64,000 nucleotides of DNA from the NCBI RefSeq assembly GCF_014269035.2, contig NZ_JABWRP020000008.1, forward strand, positions 62,001-126,000, given 5' to 3'. Source of the DNA: Pseudomonas vlassakiae. GTDB taxonomy: Bacteria; Pseudomonadota; Gammaproteobacteria; Pseudomonadales; Pseudomonadaceae. A program made the translations under genes and the position numbers. Shown here in pieces: positions 44,035-52,631 of the stretch. The number at the start of each line of letters is the position of its first letter. Position 1 is the stretch's first letter. Under the pieces are notes generated by a model, which saw only the letters and a list, made by a program, of their open reading frames with translations, ran no database searches and was not told the DNA's origin.

Positions 44035-45187
44035 AGTCAGCAGCCGCGCCTTGCTGGAACGGCTGATCGGCTTTGCCACGGTCAGCCGCGACTCCAACCT
44101 TGAGCTGATCGCTTTCATCCGCGACTACCTGGCCGGGCTGGGGGTGGAGTGCGAGCTGTTCCACAACCCGGAAGGCACCAAGGCCAACCTGTTCGCCACG
44201 ATCGGCCCCAAGGACGTCGGCGGAGTGGTCTTGTCCGGGCACACTGACGTGGTGCCGGTGGACGGCCAGGCCTGGACGCTGCCGGCCTTTGCCCTGACCG
44301 AGCGCGACGGGCGCCTGTATGGCCGTGGCACCGCTGACATGAAAGGCTTCATCGCCTCGGTGCTGGCGGCAGTGCCGGCGTTCCTGGCGCAACCGCTGCG
44401 CATGCCGGTGCACCTGGCGTTTTCCTATGACGAGGAAGTCGGCTGCCTGGGCGTGCGCTCCATGCTTGCTGCACTGGAACAGCGCCCGCACAAACCGCGC
44501 TTGTGCCTGATCGGCGAGCCTACCGAGCTGAAGCCGGTGCTGGGCCACAAGGGCAAGCTGGCGATGCGCTGTGAGGTGCATGGCGCGGCGTGTCACTCGG
44601 CGTACGCACCTTACGGGGTGAATGCCATCGAGTACGCCGCGAAGCTGATCGGCAAGCTGGGCGAGATCGGTGATGCGCTGGCATTGCCGGCGCATCACGA
44701 CGAGCGCTTCGACCCGCCGTTCTCCACGGTGCAGACCGGGGTGATCAACGGGGGCAGGGCGCTGAACATCGTGCCGGAGGAGTGTACGTTCGATTTCGAG
44801 GTGCGCGCGCTGCCGGGGTTCGAAGCACAGGCGGTGGCCGACCAGCTGCAGACCTACGCCGAGGCCGAGTTGCTGCCACGCATGCGCAAGGTCAATGCGG
44901 CCAGTGCGATTCGCCTGCAACCGTTGAGTGCGTATCCAGGGCTGGCCACGCCCGCCGACAGCGAGGCCGCGCGATTGGTGGCATTGCTCAGTGGCTCGGA
45001 GGATTTCGGTACCGTGGCGTTCGGCACCGAGGGTGGGCTGTTCGACCAGGCGGGGATACCGACCGTGGTGTGTGGGCCGGGTAGCATGGACCAGGGGCAC
45101 AAGCCGGATGAGTTCGTCAGTGTCGAACAGCTTGAGGGTTGTGATGCGATGTTGTTGAGGTTGGTGGATTACCTCAGGCAGGAATGA
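44027..45187 (+). CDS. M20 family deacylase, acetylornithine deacetylase-like
   Basis: 386 residues with the ligands of a two-metal M20 site: SGHTDVVPVD (His), GTADMKGF (Asp), SYDEEVGCLG (Glu-Glu), IGEPTELKPV (Glu) and DQGHKPDEF (His). It resembles ArgE, which removes acetyl from N-acetylornithine. Its position beside DUF1028, RidA and monooxygenase genes, away from arginine genes, points to deacylation of a different N-acyl compound. Start overlaps the DUF1028 stop. Confidence 0.92.
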   Translation: MSEVSSRALLERLIGFATVSRDSNLELIAFIRDYLAGLGVECELFHNPEGTKANLFATIGPKDVGGVVLSGHTDVVPVDGQAWTLPAFALTERDGRLYGRGTADMKGFIASVLAAVPAFLAQPLRMPVHLAFSYDEEVGCLGVRSMLAALEQRPHKPRLCLIGEPTELKPVLGHKGKLAMRCEVHGAACHSAYAPYGVNAIEYAAKLIGKLGEIGDALALPAHHDERFDPPFSTVQTGVINGGRALNIVPEECTFDFEVRALPGFEAQAVADQLQTYAEAELLPRMRKVNAASAIRLQPLSAYPGLATPADSEAARLVALLSGSEDFGTVAFGTEGGLFDQAGIPTVVCGPGSMDQGHKPDEFVSVEQLEGCDAMLLRLVDYLRQE

Positions 45188-45200
45188 CGGTATGGGCTTC

Positions 45201-45244
45201 TTCGCGGATCAATCCGCTCCTGTAGGAGCGGATTGATCCGCGAA
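45201..45244. repeat. REP palindrome, perfect 20-bp arms
   Basis: TTCGCGGATCAATCCGCTCC at 45201-45220, loop TGTA, and its exact complement at 45225-45244. This is two REP units head to head between the convergent deacylase and porin genes. Confidence 0.9.
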
Positions 45245-45245
45245 A

Positions 45246-45262
45246 GGGCCGCAGCGCGGCCC
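45246..45262 (-). terminator. Terminator of the porin gene
   Basis: GGGCCGC/GCGGCCC hairpin with a 3-base loop, followed on the minus strand by TTTCG. It lies 8 bp after the porin stop and is arranged exactly like the one after the RidA gene. Confidence 0.6.
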
Positions 45263-45269
45263 GGCGATG

Positions 45270-46538
45270 TCAGAAGGTCGCCTTGACCTGCAGGCCAACC
45301 ACCAGCGCGTTGTCGATGTCTTTGCCCGAGAACGCTCCTGGCTCGATGATGTACTGCACATCCGGGCGCAGGTTGAGCCATGGCGTAGCCTGGTAGCCAT
45401 AGCTCAGTTCGATCAACTGCTCGGCATTGTCGATGTTGGGGAACTGCTGCCCGGCATTGAATGCGGCGTCTTCCAGCACATCGCGGCTACGCGGATTCGG
45501 CACGGCGCGGCCATAGCCCAGGGCCAGGGTGTCGCGCGGGCGGCCTTCGAACGGCTTGTACAGCACCACACCGGCGCCATACCACTTGGTGAATGGCGAG
45601 GCGGCCTCGCTCGCTGCCGAATACTGGCCGAACGCGTGCAGGCTGCGCCCCGGCGAGCCGGCATCGTTCCACACCGCCTGGTCGACCAACAGGTAGTGGC
45701 CGCCGCGGCCGGACACTTCCTTGCTGCTGTCGACGCGCTTCACGTCGGAGCTGTCGTAGTAGTAGCCCAGCTTGTACTCACCCGGCAGTTCGCCCTGCAG
45801 CTTGTACACCAGCTCCACCGGCACCACGGTACCGGTGGTGTGCTTGGGCCCCAGGTGCCAGGCGCGGCTGGAGTTGCCGTTGCTTTCCGGGTCGACGTTG
45901 AACGCCGCCACGCGCAGCTGCCAGGACGGCGACAGGTCGTACTTCACGCGCACGCCGAGGTGGGCGTTGGGGTAGTTGGTCCAGCCGCTGCCACCGGACA
46001 TGTTCAACGGGTGGCCGCAGAAGCCGGCATTCATGAAGTTGCACAGGATGCCGCTGTCGAGGCCGCCGAGGTCGTTGCCCATGGCCATGTAGCCGAGCTT
46101 GACGTTGAGTGCTGGGGTGAACAGGGTGCGCTCGTAGCTCAGTTCGGTCAGACGGGTGTACAGGCCGCCGTAGTTTTCCTGAATCGGCAGGCGGTTGCCG
46201 ACCAGGTCTTCCGAGGCGCTATTGCCGCGGCGGTCGTTGATGGTCAGCTGGACCTTGCCGCCGTTTTCCAGGCCGTACAGTTTCGACAGGTCGAACTGTG
46301 CGCCGAGCTTGATGTTCTGCGAGTAGCGCGCCGAGCGGTGCAGGCCGCCGTTGGCGTTGTAGGCGGTTTCACCGCTGTAGTCGCCGGTGAGTTTGACACC
46401 GTCTTCTTCGAGCTGGTGACGCAGGCCGCCCCAGTCACCGGTCATGGTGCTGCGGTTGAGCAGGTCGCCGTCGGCCAGGGCAGGGGTGCTGGCCAGTGCC
46501 AGAAGCAGGGTTGGGGTAATGCGGATAGCGGATGGCAT
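45270..46538 (-). CDS. oprB: OprB-family carbohydrate porin
   Basis: 422 residues from ATG 46538, beginning with a signal peptide (RITPTLLLALASTPALA). The mature N-terminus (LLNRSTMTGDWGGLRHQLEEDG) is the hallmark of OprB porins, and the protein ends in an aromatic residue (VVGLQVKATF), as needed for outer-membrane insertion. OprB proteins admit glucose and other sugars to the periplasm. It lies downstream of gcd on the same strand (111 bp apart, with a REP between), so uptake across the outer membrane and periplasmic oxidation are encoded side by side. Confidence 0.93.
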   Translation of the reverse strand: MPSAIRITPTLLLALASTPALADGDLLNRSTMTGDWGGLRHQLEEDGVKLTGDYSGETAYNANGGLHRSARYSQNIKLGAQFDLSKLYGLENGGKVQLTINDRRGNSASEDLVGNRLPIQENYGGLYTRLTELSYERTLFTPALNVKLGYMAMGNDLGGLDSGILCNFMNAGFCGHPLNMSGGSGWTNYPNAHLGVRVKYDLSPSWQLRVAAFNVDPESNGNSSRAWHLGPKHTTGTVVPVELVYKLQGELPGEYKLGYYYDSSDVKRVDSSKEVSGRGGHYLLVDQAVWNDAGSPGRSLHAFGQYSAASEAASPFTKWYGAGVVLYKPFEGRPRDTLALGYGRAVPNPRSRDVLEDAAFNAGQQFPNIDNAEQLIELSYGYQATPWLNLRPDVQYIIEPGAFSGKDIDNALVVGLQVKATF

Positions 46539-46570
46539 TGCTGTGTCTCGTGTTGTTTTCGGGAGGCCAT

Positions 46571-46634
46571 TCGCGATCAAGCCCGCTCTCATCAGGATCA
46601 GCGCAGACCCTGTGGGAGCGGGCTTGCCCGCGAA
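46571..46634. repeat. REP pair between gcd and porin
   Basis: TCGCGATCAAGCCCGCTCTCATCAGG in part on the left and CCTGTGGGAGCGGGCTTGCCCGCGA in part on the right form an imperfect inverted pair of REP units. It lies between two genes of the same strand, where it may lower read-through or protect the upstream mRNA 3' end. Confidence 0.85.
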
Positions 46635-46649
46635 TGCAGCGACGCGGCC

Positions 46650-49067
46650 TTACGGCAGGGCGTAAGAAATCACGTAGTCGCCACGATCAGTCGACTGGCG
46701 TGCACCGCCAGCGGTGATCACCACGTACTGCTTGCCGGTCTTCGGCGAAACGTAGGTCATCGGGCCACCCTGGCTGCCTACCGGCAGGCGGGCTTTCCAG
46801 ATCTCGTTACCGTTGCTGCTGTCGTAGGCGCGCAGGTAGAAGTCCTGGGTGCCAGCGATGAACACCAGGCCGCCTTGGGTCGACAGGGTGCCGCCAAGAG
46901 TCGGCAGGCCAATCTTGATCGGCAGGTGCATGCGGATGCCCAGGGGGCCGGTGTCTTCCACGGTGCCGACCGGTACCTGCCAGGCAATCTGGCGGGTCTT
47001 CATGTCGATGGCGGTCAGGGTGCCGAATGGCGGGGCCTGGCATGGGATGCCGGCTACCGACAGGAAGCGGTTCTTGTTCACCGCGTACGGGGTGCCCTTG
47101 AGCGGTACGGCGCCCATGCCGGTGTTCAGTGCTTCACCGCCGGAGGCAGCGTCGCCCTTGTTCTGCGACGGGATCATCTGGATCCACAGGCCCAGGCGCA
47201 TGTCGTTGACGAAGATGAAGCCATGCACCGGGTCGGTGGACAGGCTGCCCCAGTTCATGCCGCCCAGCGAACCCGGGAAGCTCAGCGACAGGTCGGTACC
47301 CGGCGCAGTGTACAGGCCGTCGTAGCGCATCTTCTTGAAGTCGATACGGCACAGCAGTTGGTCATACGGTGTGGCACCCCACATGTCCGACTCGGTCAGG
47401 GTCTGCGCGCCGATCTGCGGCATGCCTACCGATTTCGGCTGGGTCGGGGAATACGGCTCGTTGGGGATGTTGCTTGCCTTGACCGGTACCTCGTCGACCT
47501 GGGTCAGCGGCTTGCCGGTGGCGCGGTCGAGCACGTAGATCTGCCCGGCCTTGGTGCCGATCACCACCGCAGGCACGGATTTGCCGTCCTCCTTGGTGAA
47601 GTCGATCAGGCTCGGCTGCATCGGCAGGTCGAAGTCCCAGAGGTCGTTGTGCACGGTCTGGAATACCCACTTCTGGTTGCCGGTGGTGGCGTCCAGGGCC
47701 AGTACGGAAGCGCCGTAGGTGTGGTCCAGCTTGCTGCGCTCAACCCCATAGATGTCGGTGGACGACGAGCCCATCGGCAGGAACACGGTGTTCATCGCCG
47801 GGTCGTAGGACATCGGCGCCCAGCTGTTCGGCGTGCTGCGCACATAGGTGCGGCCATCGGCCGGCGCCTTGCGGTCTTCCGGGTTGCCCGGGTCGAAGGC
47901 CCAGCGCATTTCCCCGGTGATCACGTCGAAACCGCGGATCACGCCGCCAGGCATGTCGGTCTGGACGTTGTCGGCGACACGGCCACCAACCACCACGGTG
48001 GTGCCGGCCATCAACGGTGCGGAGGACAGCTGGTAGTAGGAGTCCGGTACGTCACCCAGGCCGGCCTTCAGGTCGACCTGGCCGTTGTTGCCGAAGCCTT
48101 GGCAGAACTGGCCGTTATCGGCGTCAACGGCGATCAGGCGGCCGTCGATGGTGTTGGTCAGCAGGCGACGCTGGCAGTTGGCACCGGCCGGCACGCTAGC
48201 GACAGGGATCGGCGAACTGTTCGGCTGGGTCGGCTGGGCGATCGCGGCGGTGGCGTCGAAGTACGCCATGCCACGGCAACGCTGCCAGACCTTGGACTGA
48301 GCGTTGATCGCGTTCTTCCACAGCTCTTTGCCGGTGTCGGCGTCGAGGGCGATCAGGTTGTTGTGCGGGGTGCAGATGAACACCTTGTTGCCGATCTGCA
48401 GCGGGGTCAGCTGGTCTTCGGCGCCGTTGCCGTCACTGATGGCGACGTCACCGGTGTGGTAGGTCCAGGCCACCTTGAGCTTGTTGACGTTGTCGCGGTT
48501 GATCTGGTCCAGCGCGGCGAAGCGGCTGCCCCCTTCGGTGTTGCCGTAGTGGGCCCAGTCCTTCTGCTCCTTGCCGGCCTCGACCGGGGTGATGCCCGGG
48601 CCTTTGCCGGTGGGGGCAACGCTTGGGTGGGCGACGAACATGTTGCCTGCGGCGATCACCAGCAGCACGGCCAGCACACCGGCGATGCCGTATGCACCCC
48701 GGCCGGCGCTGGCGCCATTGGCGCGGGCGAGCATCGGGTAGACCAGCGCCACCACCATGCCGATTGCGCCGAACATGAACAGGCGCGAGAACAGTGGCCA
48801 GAACACCAGGCCGGCGTCGATCAGTGCCCAGACCACGGTACCGACCAGAAACGCCGCGTACAGCCAGGCGCCGGCCGGCTTGCGGCGAGCGATGAGAATA
48901 CCGGCGATGGCCATGGCCAGGCCGCCGATCAGGAAGTACCAGGAACCGCCCAGGCCGGCGAGCTTGACGCCGCCAGCGGCCAGGAGCAGGCCGAGCAGGG
49001 CGACGATCACGCCCAAGCCGACCAGGATGATGGTTGTGGCGCCAGAGGCGCGCGGTGTTTCGTTCAT
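46650..49067 (-). CDS. gcd: Membrane-bound PQQ-dependent glucose dehydrogenase
   Basis: 805 residues. Five membrane segments in the first 145 residues (TTIILVGLGVIVALLGLLL onward) anchor it in the inner membrane. The rest is an eight-bladed propeller facing the periplasm with tryptophan-docking repeats and PQQ-site stretches (HYGNTEGGSRFAALDQI, WAFDPGNPE, GSLGGMNWGSLSTDP). It oxidises glucose to gluconolactone and passes electrons to ubiquinone, the first step of the periplasmic route in P. putida. A quinate/shikimate dehydrogenase would share the fold, but the length and the neighbouring OprB favour Gcd. Confidence 0.93.
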   Translation of the reverse strand: MNETPRASGATTIILVGLGVIVALLGLLLAAGGVKLAGLGGSWYFLIGGLAMAIAGILIARRKPAGAWLYAAFLVGTVVWALIDAGLVFWPLFSRLFMFGAIGMVVALVYPMLARANGASAGRGAYGIAGVLAVLLVIAAGNMFVAHPSVAPTGKGPGITPVEAGKEQKDWAHYGNTEGGSRFAALDQINRDNVNKLKVAWTYHTGDVAISDGNGAEDQLTPLQIGNKVFICTPHNNLIALDADTGKELWKNAINAQSKVWQRCRGMAYFDATAAIAQPTQPNSSPIPVASVPAGANCQRRLLTNTIDGRLIAVDADNGQFCQGFGNNGQVDLKAGLGDVPDSYYQLSSAPLMAGTTVVVGGRVADNVQTDMPGGVIRGFDVITGEMRWAFDPGNPEDRKAPADGRTYVRSTPNSWAPMSYDPAMNTVFLPMGSSSTDIYGVERSKLDHTYGASVLALDATTGNQKWVFQTVHNDLWDFDLPMQPSLIDFTKEDGKSVPAVVIGTKAGQIYVLDRATGKPLTQVDEVPVKASNIPNEPYSPTQPKSVGMPQIGAQTLTESDMWGATPYDQLLCRIDFKKMRYDGLYTAPGTDLSLSFPGSLGGMNWGSLSTDPVHGFIFVNDMRLGLWIQMIPSQNKGDAASGGEALNTGMGAVPLKGTPYAVNKNRFLSVAGIPCQAPPFGTLTAIDMKTRQIAWQVPVGTVEDTGPLGIRMHLPIKIGLPTLGGTLSTQGGLVFIAGTQDFYLRAYDSSNGNEIWKARLPVGSQGGPMTYVSPKTGKQYVVITAGGARQSTDRGDYVISYALP

Positions 49068-49112
49068 GCCAGGGATCTCAGCAGGTGGAATGAGCGCAGT
49101 TTAAGCCCTTAG

Positions 49113-49128
49113 CTTGCTAATTAACAAG
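49113..49128. promoter_or_regulatory. Near-perfect dyad in the gcd promoter region
   Basis: CTTGCTAATTAACAAG: outer CTTG/CAAG and inner TAATTA are symmetric with one mismatched pair. It lies 46 bp upstream of the gcd start in an AT-rich stretch, so it may be an operator. I cannot name the regulator. Confidence 0.4.
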
Positions 49129-49285
49129 TTGGTACATAATTTAATGAGGCTGATTGTCGCAGGGCTGAACATGCAAAGATGTGGCTAAAAGTGTAGATCA
49201 CGCGTTGAAAATTGCAGTAAACGCGGCGTTTAAACCCTCTGTAAATTTTGATGAGCTGGACGCCTGCGCCAGGCGATGGGGACTC

Positions 49286-49639
49286 TCAATGAGGTGGCCA
49301 TGGCGTGTCGATACCCTGAAATACGGCAAGCCAGACGGTCGGTTGCCCTTGGGCAGTCCATTCCACCCGATGCCGACAATGCGCCGGAATGTCGAGGCAA
49401 TCACCCGGCAGCAGCAAACGGGAGTAGTTCTCGCACTCAAGGCGCAGCCCGGCGCTGCCGGTCAACAGCAGGATCCATTCGCTTTCGGCCTGGTCGTACC
49501 AGAAGCCGTGCGGGCTGGCCTGGCCGCAAGAGACGATGCGTTCGATGCGCAGCCCAGGGCGTTGCAGCAATACATCGACCCGCTCGGCGGCGGCGGGGTC
49601 GCAATGGGGCAGGGCATTGAGCAGGTTGGCAATGGGCAT
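49286..49639 (-). CDS. Small cupin-domain protein
   Basis: 117 residues from ATG 49639. One cupin barrel: SPHGFWYDQAESEWILLLTG gives the first motif (with Glu and no full HxH), and LLLPGDCLDIPAHCRHRVEWT the second. Members of this group are often annotated as cupins of unknown function. Divergent from the LysR gene 118 bp away; it may be its target. Confidence 0.85.
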   Translation of the reverse strand: MPIANLLNALPHCDPAAAERVDVLLQRPGLRIERIVSCGQASPHGFWYDQAESEWILLLTGSAGLRLECENYSRLLLPGDCLDIPAHCRHRVEWTAQGQPTVWLAVFQGIDTPWPPH

Positions 49640-49757
49640 GGGCGGTTCTCGCACTGACGGAGGTGCTTCCACTATGGACCTGATCGCTCTGTTGTGCGCT
49701 TCTTGACCCGCCTTGCCGATTGTAGGAGTGTTCCGAAATTCGAAAACTGGAGTAGCT

Positions 49758-50657
49758 ATGGACAAGCTCCTGGCGATGAAGATGTTTACCGCAACAGTCG
49801 ATGCCCAGGGCTTTTCTGCGGCAGCGCGCAGGCTCGGCGTCGCTACCTCGTCGGTGACGCGTCTGGTTGATGCTTTGGAGTCGGAGCTCGGCACGACCTT
49901 GCTCAACCGCTCCACACGGCAGGTCAGCCTGACCGAAGCCGGTGCACGTTATTACGCGAGGGCGAGGGACATCTTCGACGCGCTGGATGAGGCCGACGCC
50001 AGCGTCGCCGACCGAGGCGATGAGCCGGTCGGTGTGCTGCGCCTGTGCCTGCCGGTCGAGTTCGGCCGACGCGTGATCGCACCGCACCTGGGGCCATTCC
50101 TCGCCCGTCACCCGTCGCTGGAGCTGGACATCGACATGAGCGACCGGCTCGATGACCTGCTCGATGGCCGCTACGATCTGTCCATTCGCCTCGGCGACCC
50201 GTCGCCAAACGGCGAGCTGGTGTGTCGGCAACTTGGCCGCTTCCAGCGCTGGCTGGTGGCAAGCCCCGACTACCTGGCCAGGGGTGATGCGTTGCTGCAC
50301 CCCGAGCAACTGCTGCGGCAGGCCTGCCTGCGTTTTCGCTACGGGCAGAAGGCGCGCGCCTGGCGCCTGCAGCGGGCCGACGAGGTGCTGGAACTGGAAG
50401 TGAGCGGGCCGCTGCGCAGTGCCAACGCCGACCTGTTGCGCGAAGCGGCGCTGGCCGGCAGCGGCATTGCCTTGCTGGCCGACTGGCTGGTGCGCGAGGA
50501 CGTCGCGGCCGGGCGCCTGCAGCGGCTGTTTGCGGACTGGCAGGCGAGCCCCGGCACGGCCAACGACAGCATCAATGCCCTGTACTTGCCCAACCATCGC
50601 GGCTCACGGCGGGTCAACGCATTCATCGGCTTTTGCGAAGGCCTGCTCAAGCCCTGA
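49758..50657 (+). CDS. LysR-family regulator
   Basis: 299 residues from ATG 49758 (TGGAG 5 bases upstream). Helix-turn-helix: DKLLAMKMFTATVDAQGFSA and GVATSSVTRLVDALESELG, the CrgA/DmlR-like subgroup. The effector domain carries DLSIRLGDPSPNGELVCRQLG, as usual for that group. It precedes a DHA1-type MFS gene on the same strand (113 bp) and is divergent from a cupin gene, so either may be its target. Confidence 0.92.
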   Translation: MDKLLAMKMFTATVDAQGFSAAARRLGVATSSVTRLVDALESELGTTLLNRSTRQVSLTEAGARYYARARDIFDALDEADASVADRGDEPVGVLRLCLPVEFGRRVIAPHLGPFLARHPSLELDIDMSDRLDDLLDGRYDLSIRLGDPSPNGELVCRQLGRFQRWLVASPDYLARGDALLHPEQLLRQACLRFRYGQKARAWRLQRADEVLELEVSGPLRSANADLLREAALAGSGIALLADWLVREDVAAGRLQRLFADWQASPGTANDSINALYLPNHRGSRRVNAFIGFCEGLLKP

Positions 50658-50770
50658 TCCCTACCGTTGCGCCTGGCGCAAAGCCTCGTTGCGCCGGGGC
50701 CGGATTCTCTCGCAGGCAAGCGCTCGGTAAGGTGCCTGGCATATTCCAACCCGATGCCGAGGTGCCTCGC

Positions 50771-51970
50771 ATGAATCCCTCCCTTGCTGCTGCCCAGCCA
50801 GCCCATGCCGGCCTGAGCCGTGCCCTGGTCGCGCTGCTGGCGTTCTGCTGCGGCGCGATCGTCGCCAATATCTATTACGCGCAGCCCATCGTTGGGCTGA
50901 TCGCCCCGGACCTGGGCCTGTCTACCGAGCGCGCCAGCCTGATCGTGTCGTTGACCCAACTGGGCTATGCGCTGGGCCTTTTGTTGCTGGTGCCACTGGC
51001 CGACCTGGTGGAAAACCGCCGGTTGATGATCACCACTGCCGTGCTGGCCTGCGTCAGCCTGTTGCTGGCAGGGACCAGCAGCAGCGGGCAGGGGCAACTG
51101 TTCCTGATGTATGCCTTGCTGATCGGTTTCAGTTCGGTGGCTGTGCAGATGCTCATTCCGTTGGCCGCTCACCTTGCGCCTGAGCAAGAGCGCGGGCGGG
51201 TGGTCGGCAACATCATGGGTGGCCTGCTGCTGGGCATTTTGCTGGCACGGCCGTTGTCGAGCCTGGTCGCCGACCATTTTGGCTGGCGCACGGTGTTCAT
51301 CGGCGCCGCTGGCCTGATGTTGGCCATCATCCTGTTGTTGGCGTTGACCCTGCCGCGCCGGACACCTGAGCACAAGGCCAGTTATGCCGGGCTGATGGTG
51401 TCGCTGGTCGCCCTGCTGCGCCAATACCCGGTGCTGCGTCAGCGCTCGTTGTATCAGGCGTTGATGTTTGCGGCGTTCAGCCTCTACTGGACCGCAGTAC
51501 CGTTGGCCCTGGCCAGCGAGCATGGCCTGTCCCAAAGCCAGATCGCCTTGTTCGCCCTGGTTGGCGCGGTCGGCGCCATCGCCGCACCGATGGCTGGACG
51601 CCTGGCCGACGCCGGCCATGCCCGTGCCGGTTCGTTGCTGGCCCTGGTGCTGGCGCCCCTGGCGCTGCTGGTGGGCTTGACCACACCTGGCTACAGCGTG
51701 ATCGGCCTGGGGCTGACCGGGGTGCTGCTGGATTTTGCCGTGCAGATGAACATGGTCATCGGCCAGCGTGAGGTCTATGCCCTGGACCCGGCCAGCCGCG
51801 GGCGGCTGAATGCGCTGTACATGACCAGCATCTTCCTGGGCGGGGCAGTGGGTTCGGCGGTGGCCAGCGCGGTGTTTGCCCAGTACGGCTGGCACGGTGT
51901 GGCGCTGGTGGGTGCAGCGTTGCCCGGCTTGGCTCTGCTGGTCTTCCTGCTGGTTTCGCGGCGCGCTTGA
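50771..51970 (+). CDS. MFS transporter, drug/metabolite efflux (DHA1) type
   Basis: 399 residues from ATG 50771 (GAGGT about 7 bases upstream). Twelve membrane segments; typical loop motif LLLVPLADLVENRRLM after helix 2 and IGFSSVAVQMLIPLAAHL. N-terminal ANIYYAQPIVGLIAPDLGLS is common in the YgaY/YnfM-like proton-coupled exporters. Next to a LysR gene, a frequent efflux arrangement. Substrate unknown. Confidence 0.9.
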   Translation: MNPSLAAAQPAHAGLSRALVALLAFCCGAIVANIYYAQPIVGLIAPDLGLSTERASLIVSLTQLGYALGLLLLVPLADLVENRRLMITTAVLACVSLLLAGTSSSGQGQLFLMYALLIGFSSVAVQMLIPLAAHLAPEQERGRVVGNIMGGLLLGILLARPLSSLVADHFGWRTVFIGAAGLMLAIILLLALTLPRRTPEHKASYAGLMVSLVALLRQYPVLRQRSLYQALMFAAFSLYWTAVPLALASEHGLSQSQIALFALVGAVGAIAAPMAGRLADAGHARAGSLLALVLAPLALLVGLTTPGYSVIGLGLTGVLLDFAVQMNMVIGQREVYALDPASRGRLNALYMTSIFLGGAVGSAVASAVFAQYGWHGVALVGAALPGLALLVFLLVSRRA

Positions 51971-51973
51971 GCA

Positions 51974-52585
51974 CTACCGGCCCAGCGGCAAGGCGACGCC
52001 AATCAGGGCGAACAGGCTCGCGCAACAGCGATTGAACCCCTTGCCGCTTTTGGCCAGCCACGGCCGGATACGAAAGGCCAGGCGCGCCAGTACGTATTCG
52101 ACCCCGCATTCCACGCTGGCAAAGGTCGCCGCCATGATCACGAACTGCAGCAACAACCCACGCTGGGGCTCGATGAACTGCGGCAGGAAAGCGCCGTAGA
52201 ACAACAGGACCTTGGGGTTGGCAATCGCCGACAGCAGGCCTTGGCGGAACATTCCCAGGTTGCTCGGGCGGGCAGTACGCTCGGTCACCTCCAGCTGCAA
52301 GCCAGGGCTGCGCCACAGCTGGATGCCCAGCCACACCAGATAGGCGCCACCGACCCACTTGAGCACGGTCAGTACCGAGGCTGACGTCTGCAGCAGCGCG
52401 GTCAACCCGAACATCGCCAGGGCTATCAGTGCACTGAAGCCGAACACCCCGCCGACGATGGTGAACAGCGTCCGGCGCGCCCCATACAGCGCGCCGTGGG
52501 TCAGGGCCAGCAGGCTGTTCGGGCCGGGCGTCAGCGACAGGCCGATGCTGGCCAGCAGGTAGAGGAGCCAGGTATTCAACGCCAT
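51974..52585 (-). CDS. LysE/RhtB family amino-acid exporter
   Basis: 203 residues, six membrane segments. N-terminal LASIGLSLTPGPNSLLALTHG is the LysE/RhtB signature, followed by GVFGFSALIALAMFG and LKWVGGAYLVWLGIQLW. Such carriers export homoserine, threonine or other amino acids. It ends 3 bp from the end of the convergent MFS gene. Confidence 0.93.
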   Translation of the reverse strand: MALNTWLLYLLASIGLSLTPGPNSLLALTHGALYGARRTLFTIVGGVFGFSALIALAMFGLTALLQTSASVLTVLKWVGGAYLVWLGIQLWRSPGLQLEVTERTARPSNLGMFRQGLLSAIANPKVLLFYGAFLPQFIEPQRGLLLQFVIMAATFASVECGVEYVLARLAFRIRPWLAKSGKGFNRCCASLFALIGVALPLGR

Positions 52586-52631
52586 GGTGTGCGCCTCATC
52601 TGTTCACGTGTGTGTTGATCCGGCGTGGCGG

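Noticed and set aside
44027..45187. Calling the M20 gene the arginine-biosynthetic argE
   Set aside because: Sequence is ArgE-like but it is overlapped with a DUF1028 gene in a catabolic cluster, so the biosynthetic name is not justified.
45267..49112. 1281-codon open frame on the plus strand
   Set aside because: It runs antisense through the porin and gcd genes. Long antisense frames are common in high-GC Pseudomonas DNA, and the product is a low-complexity Val/Gly/His/Gln-rich sequence with no domain.
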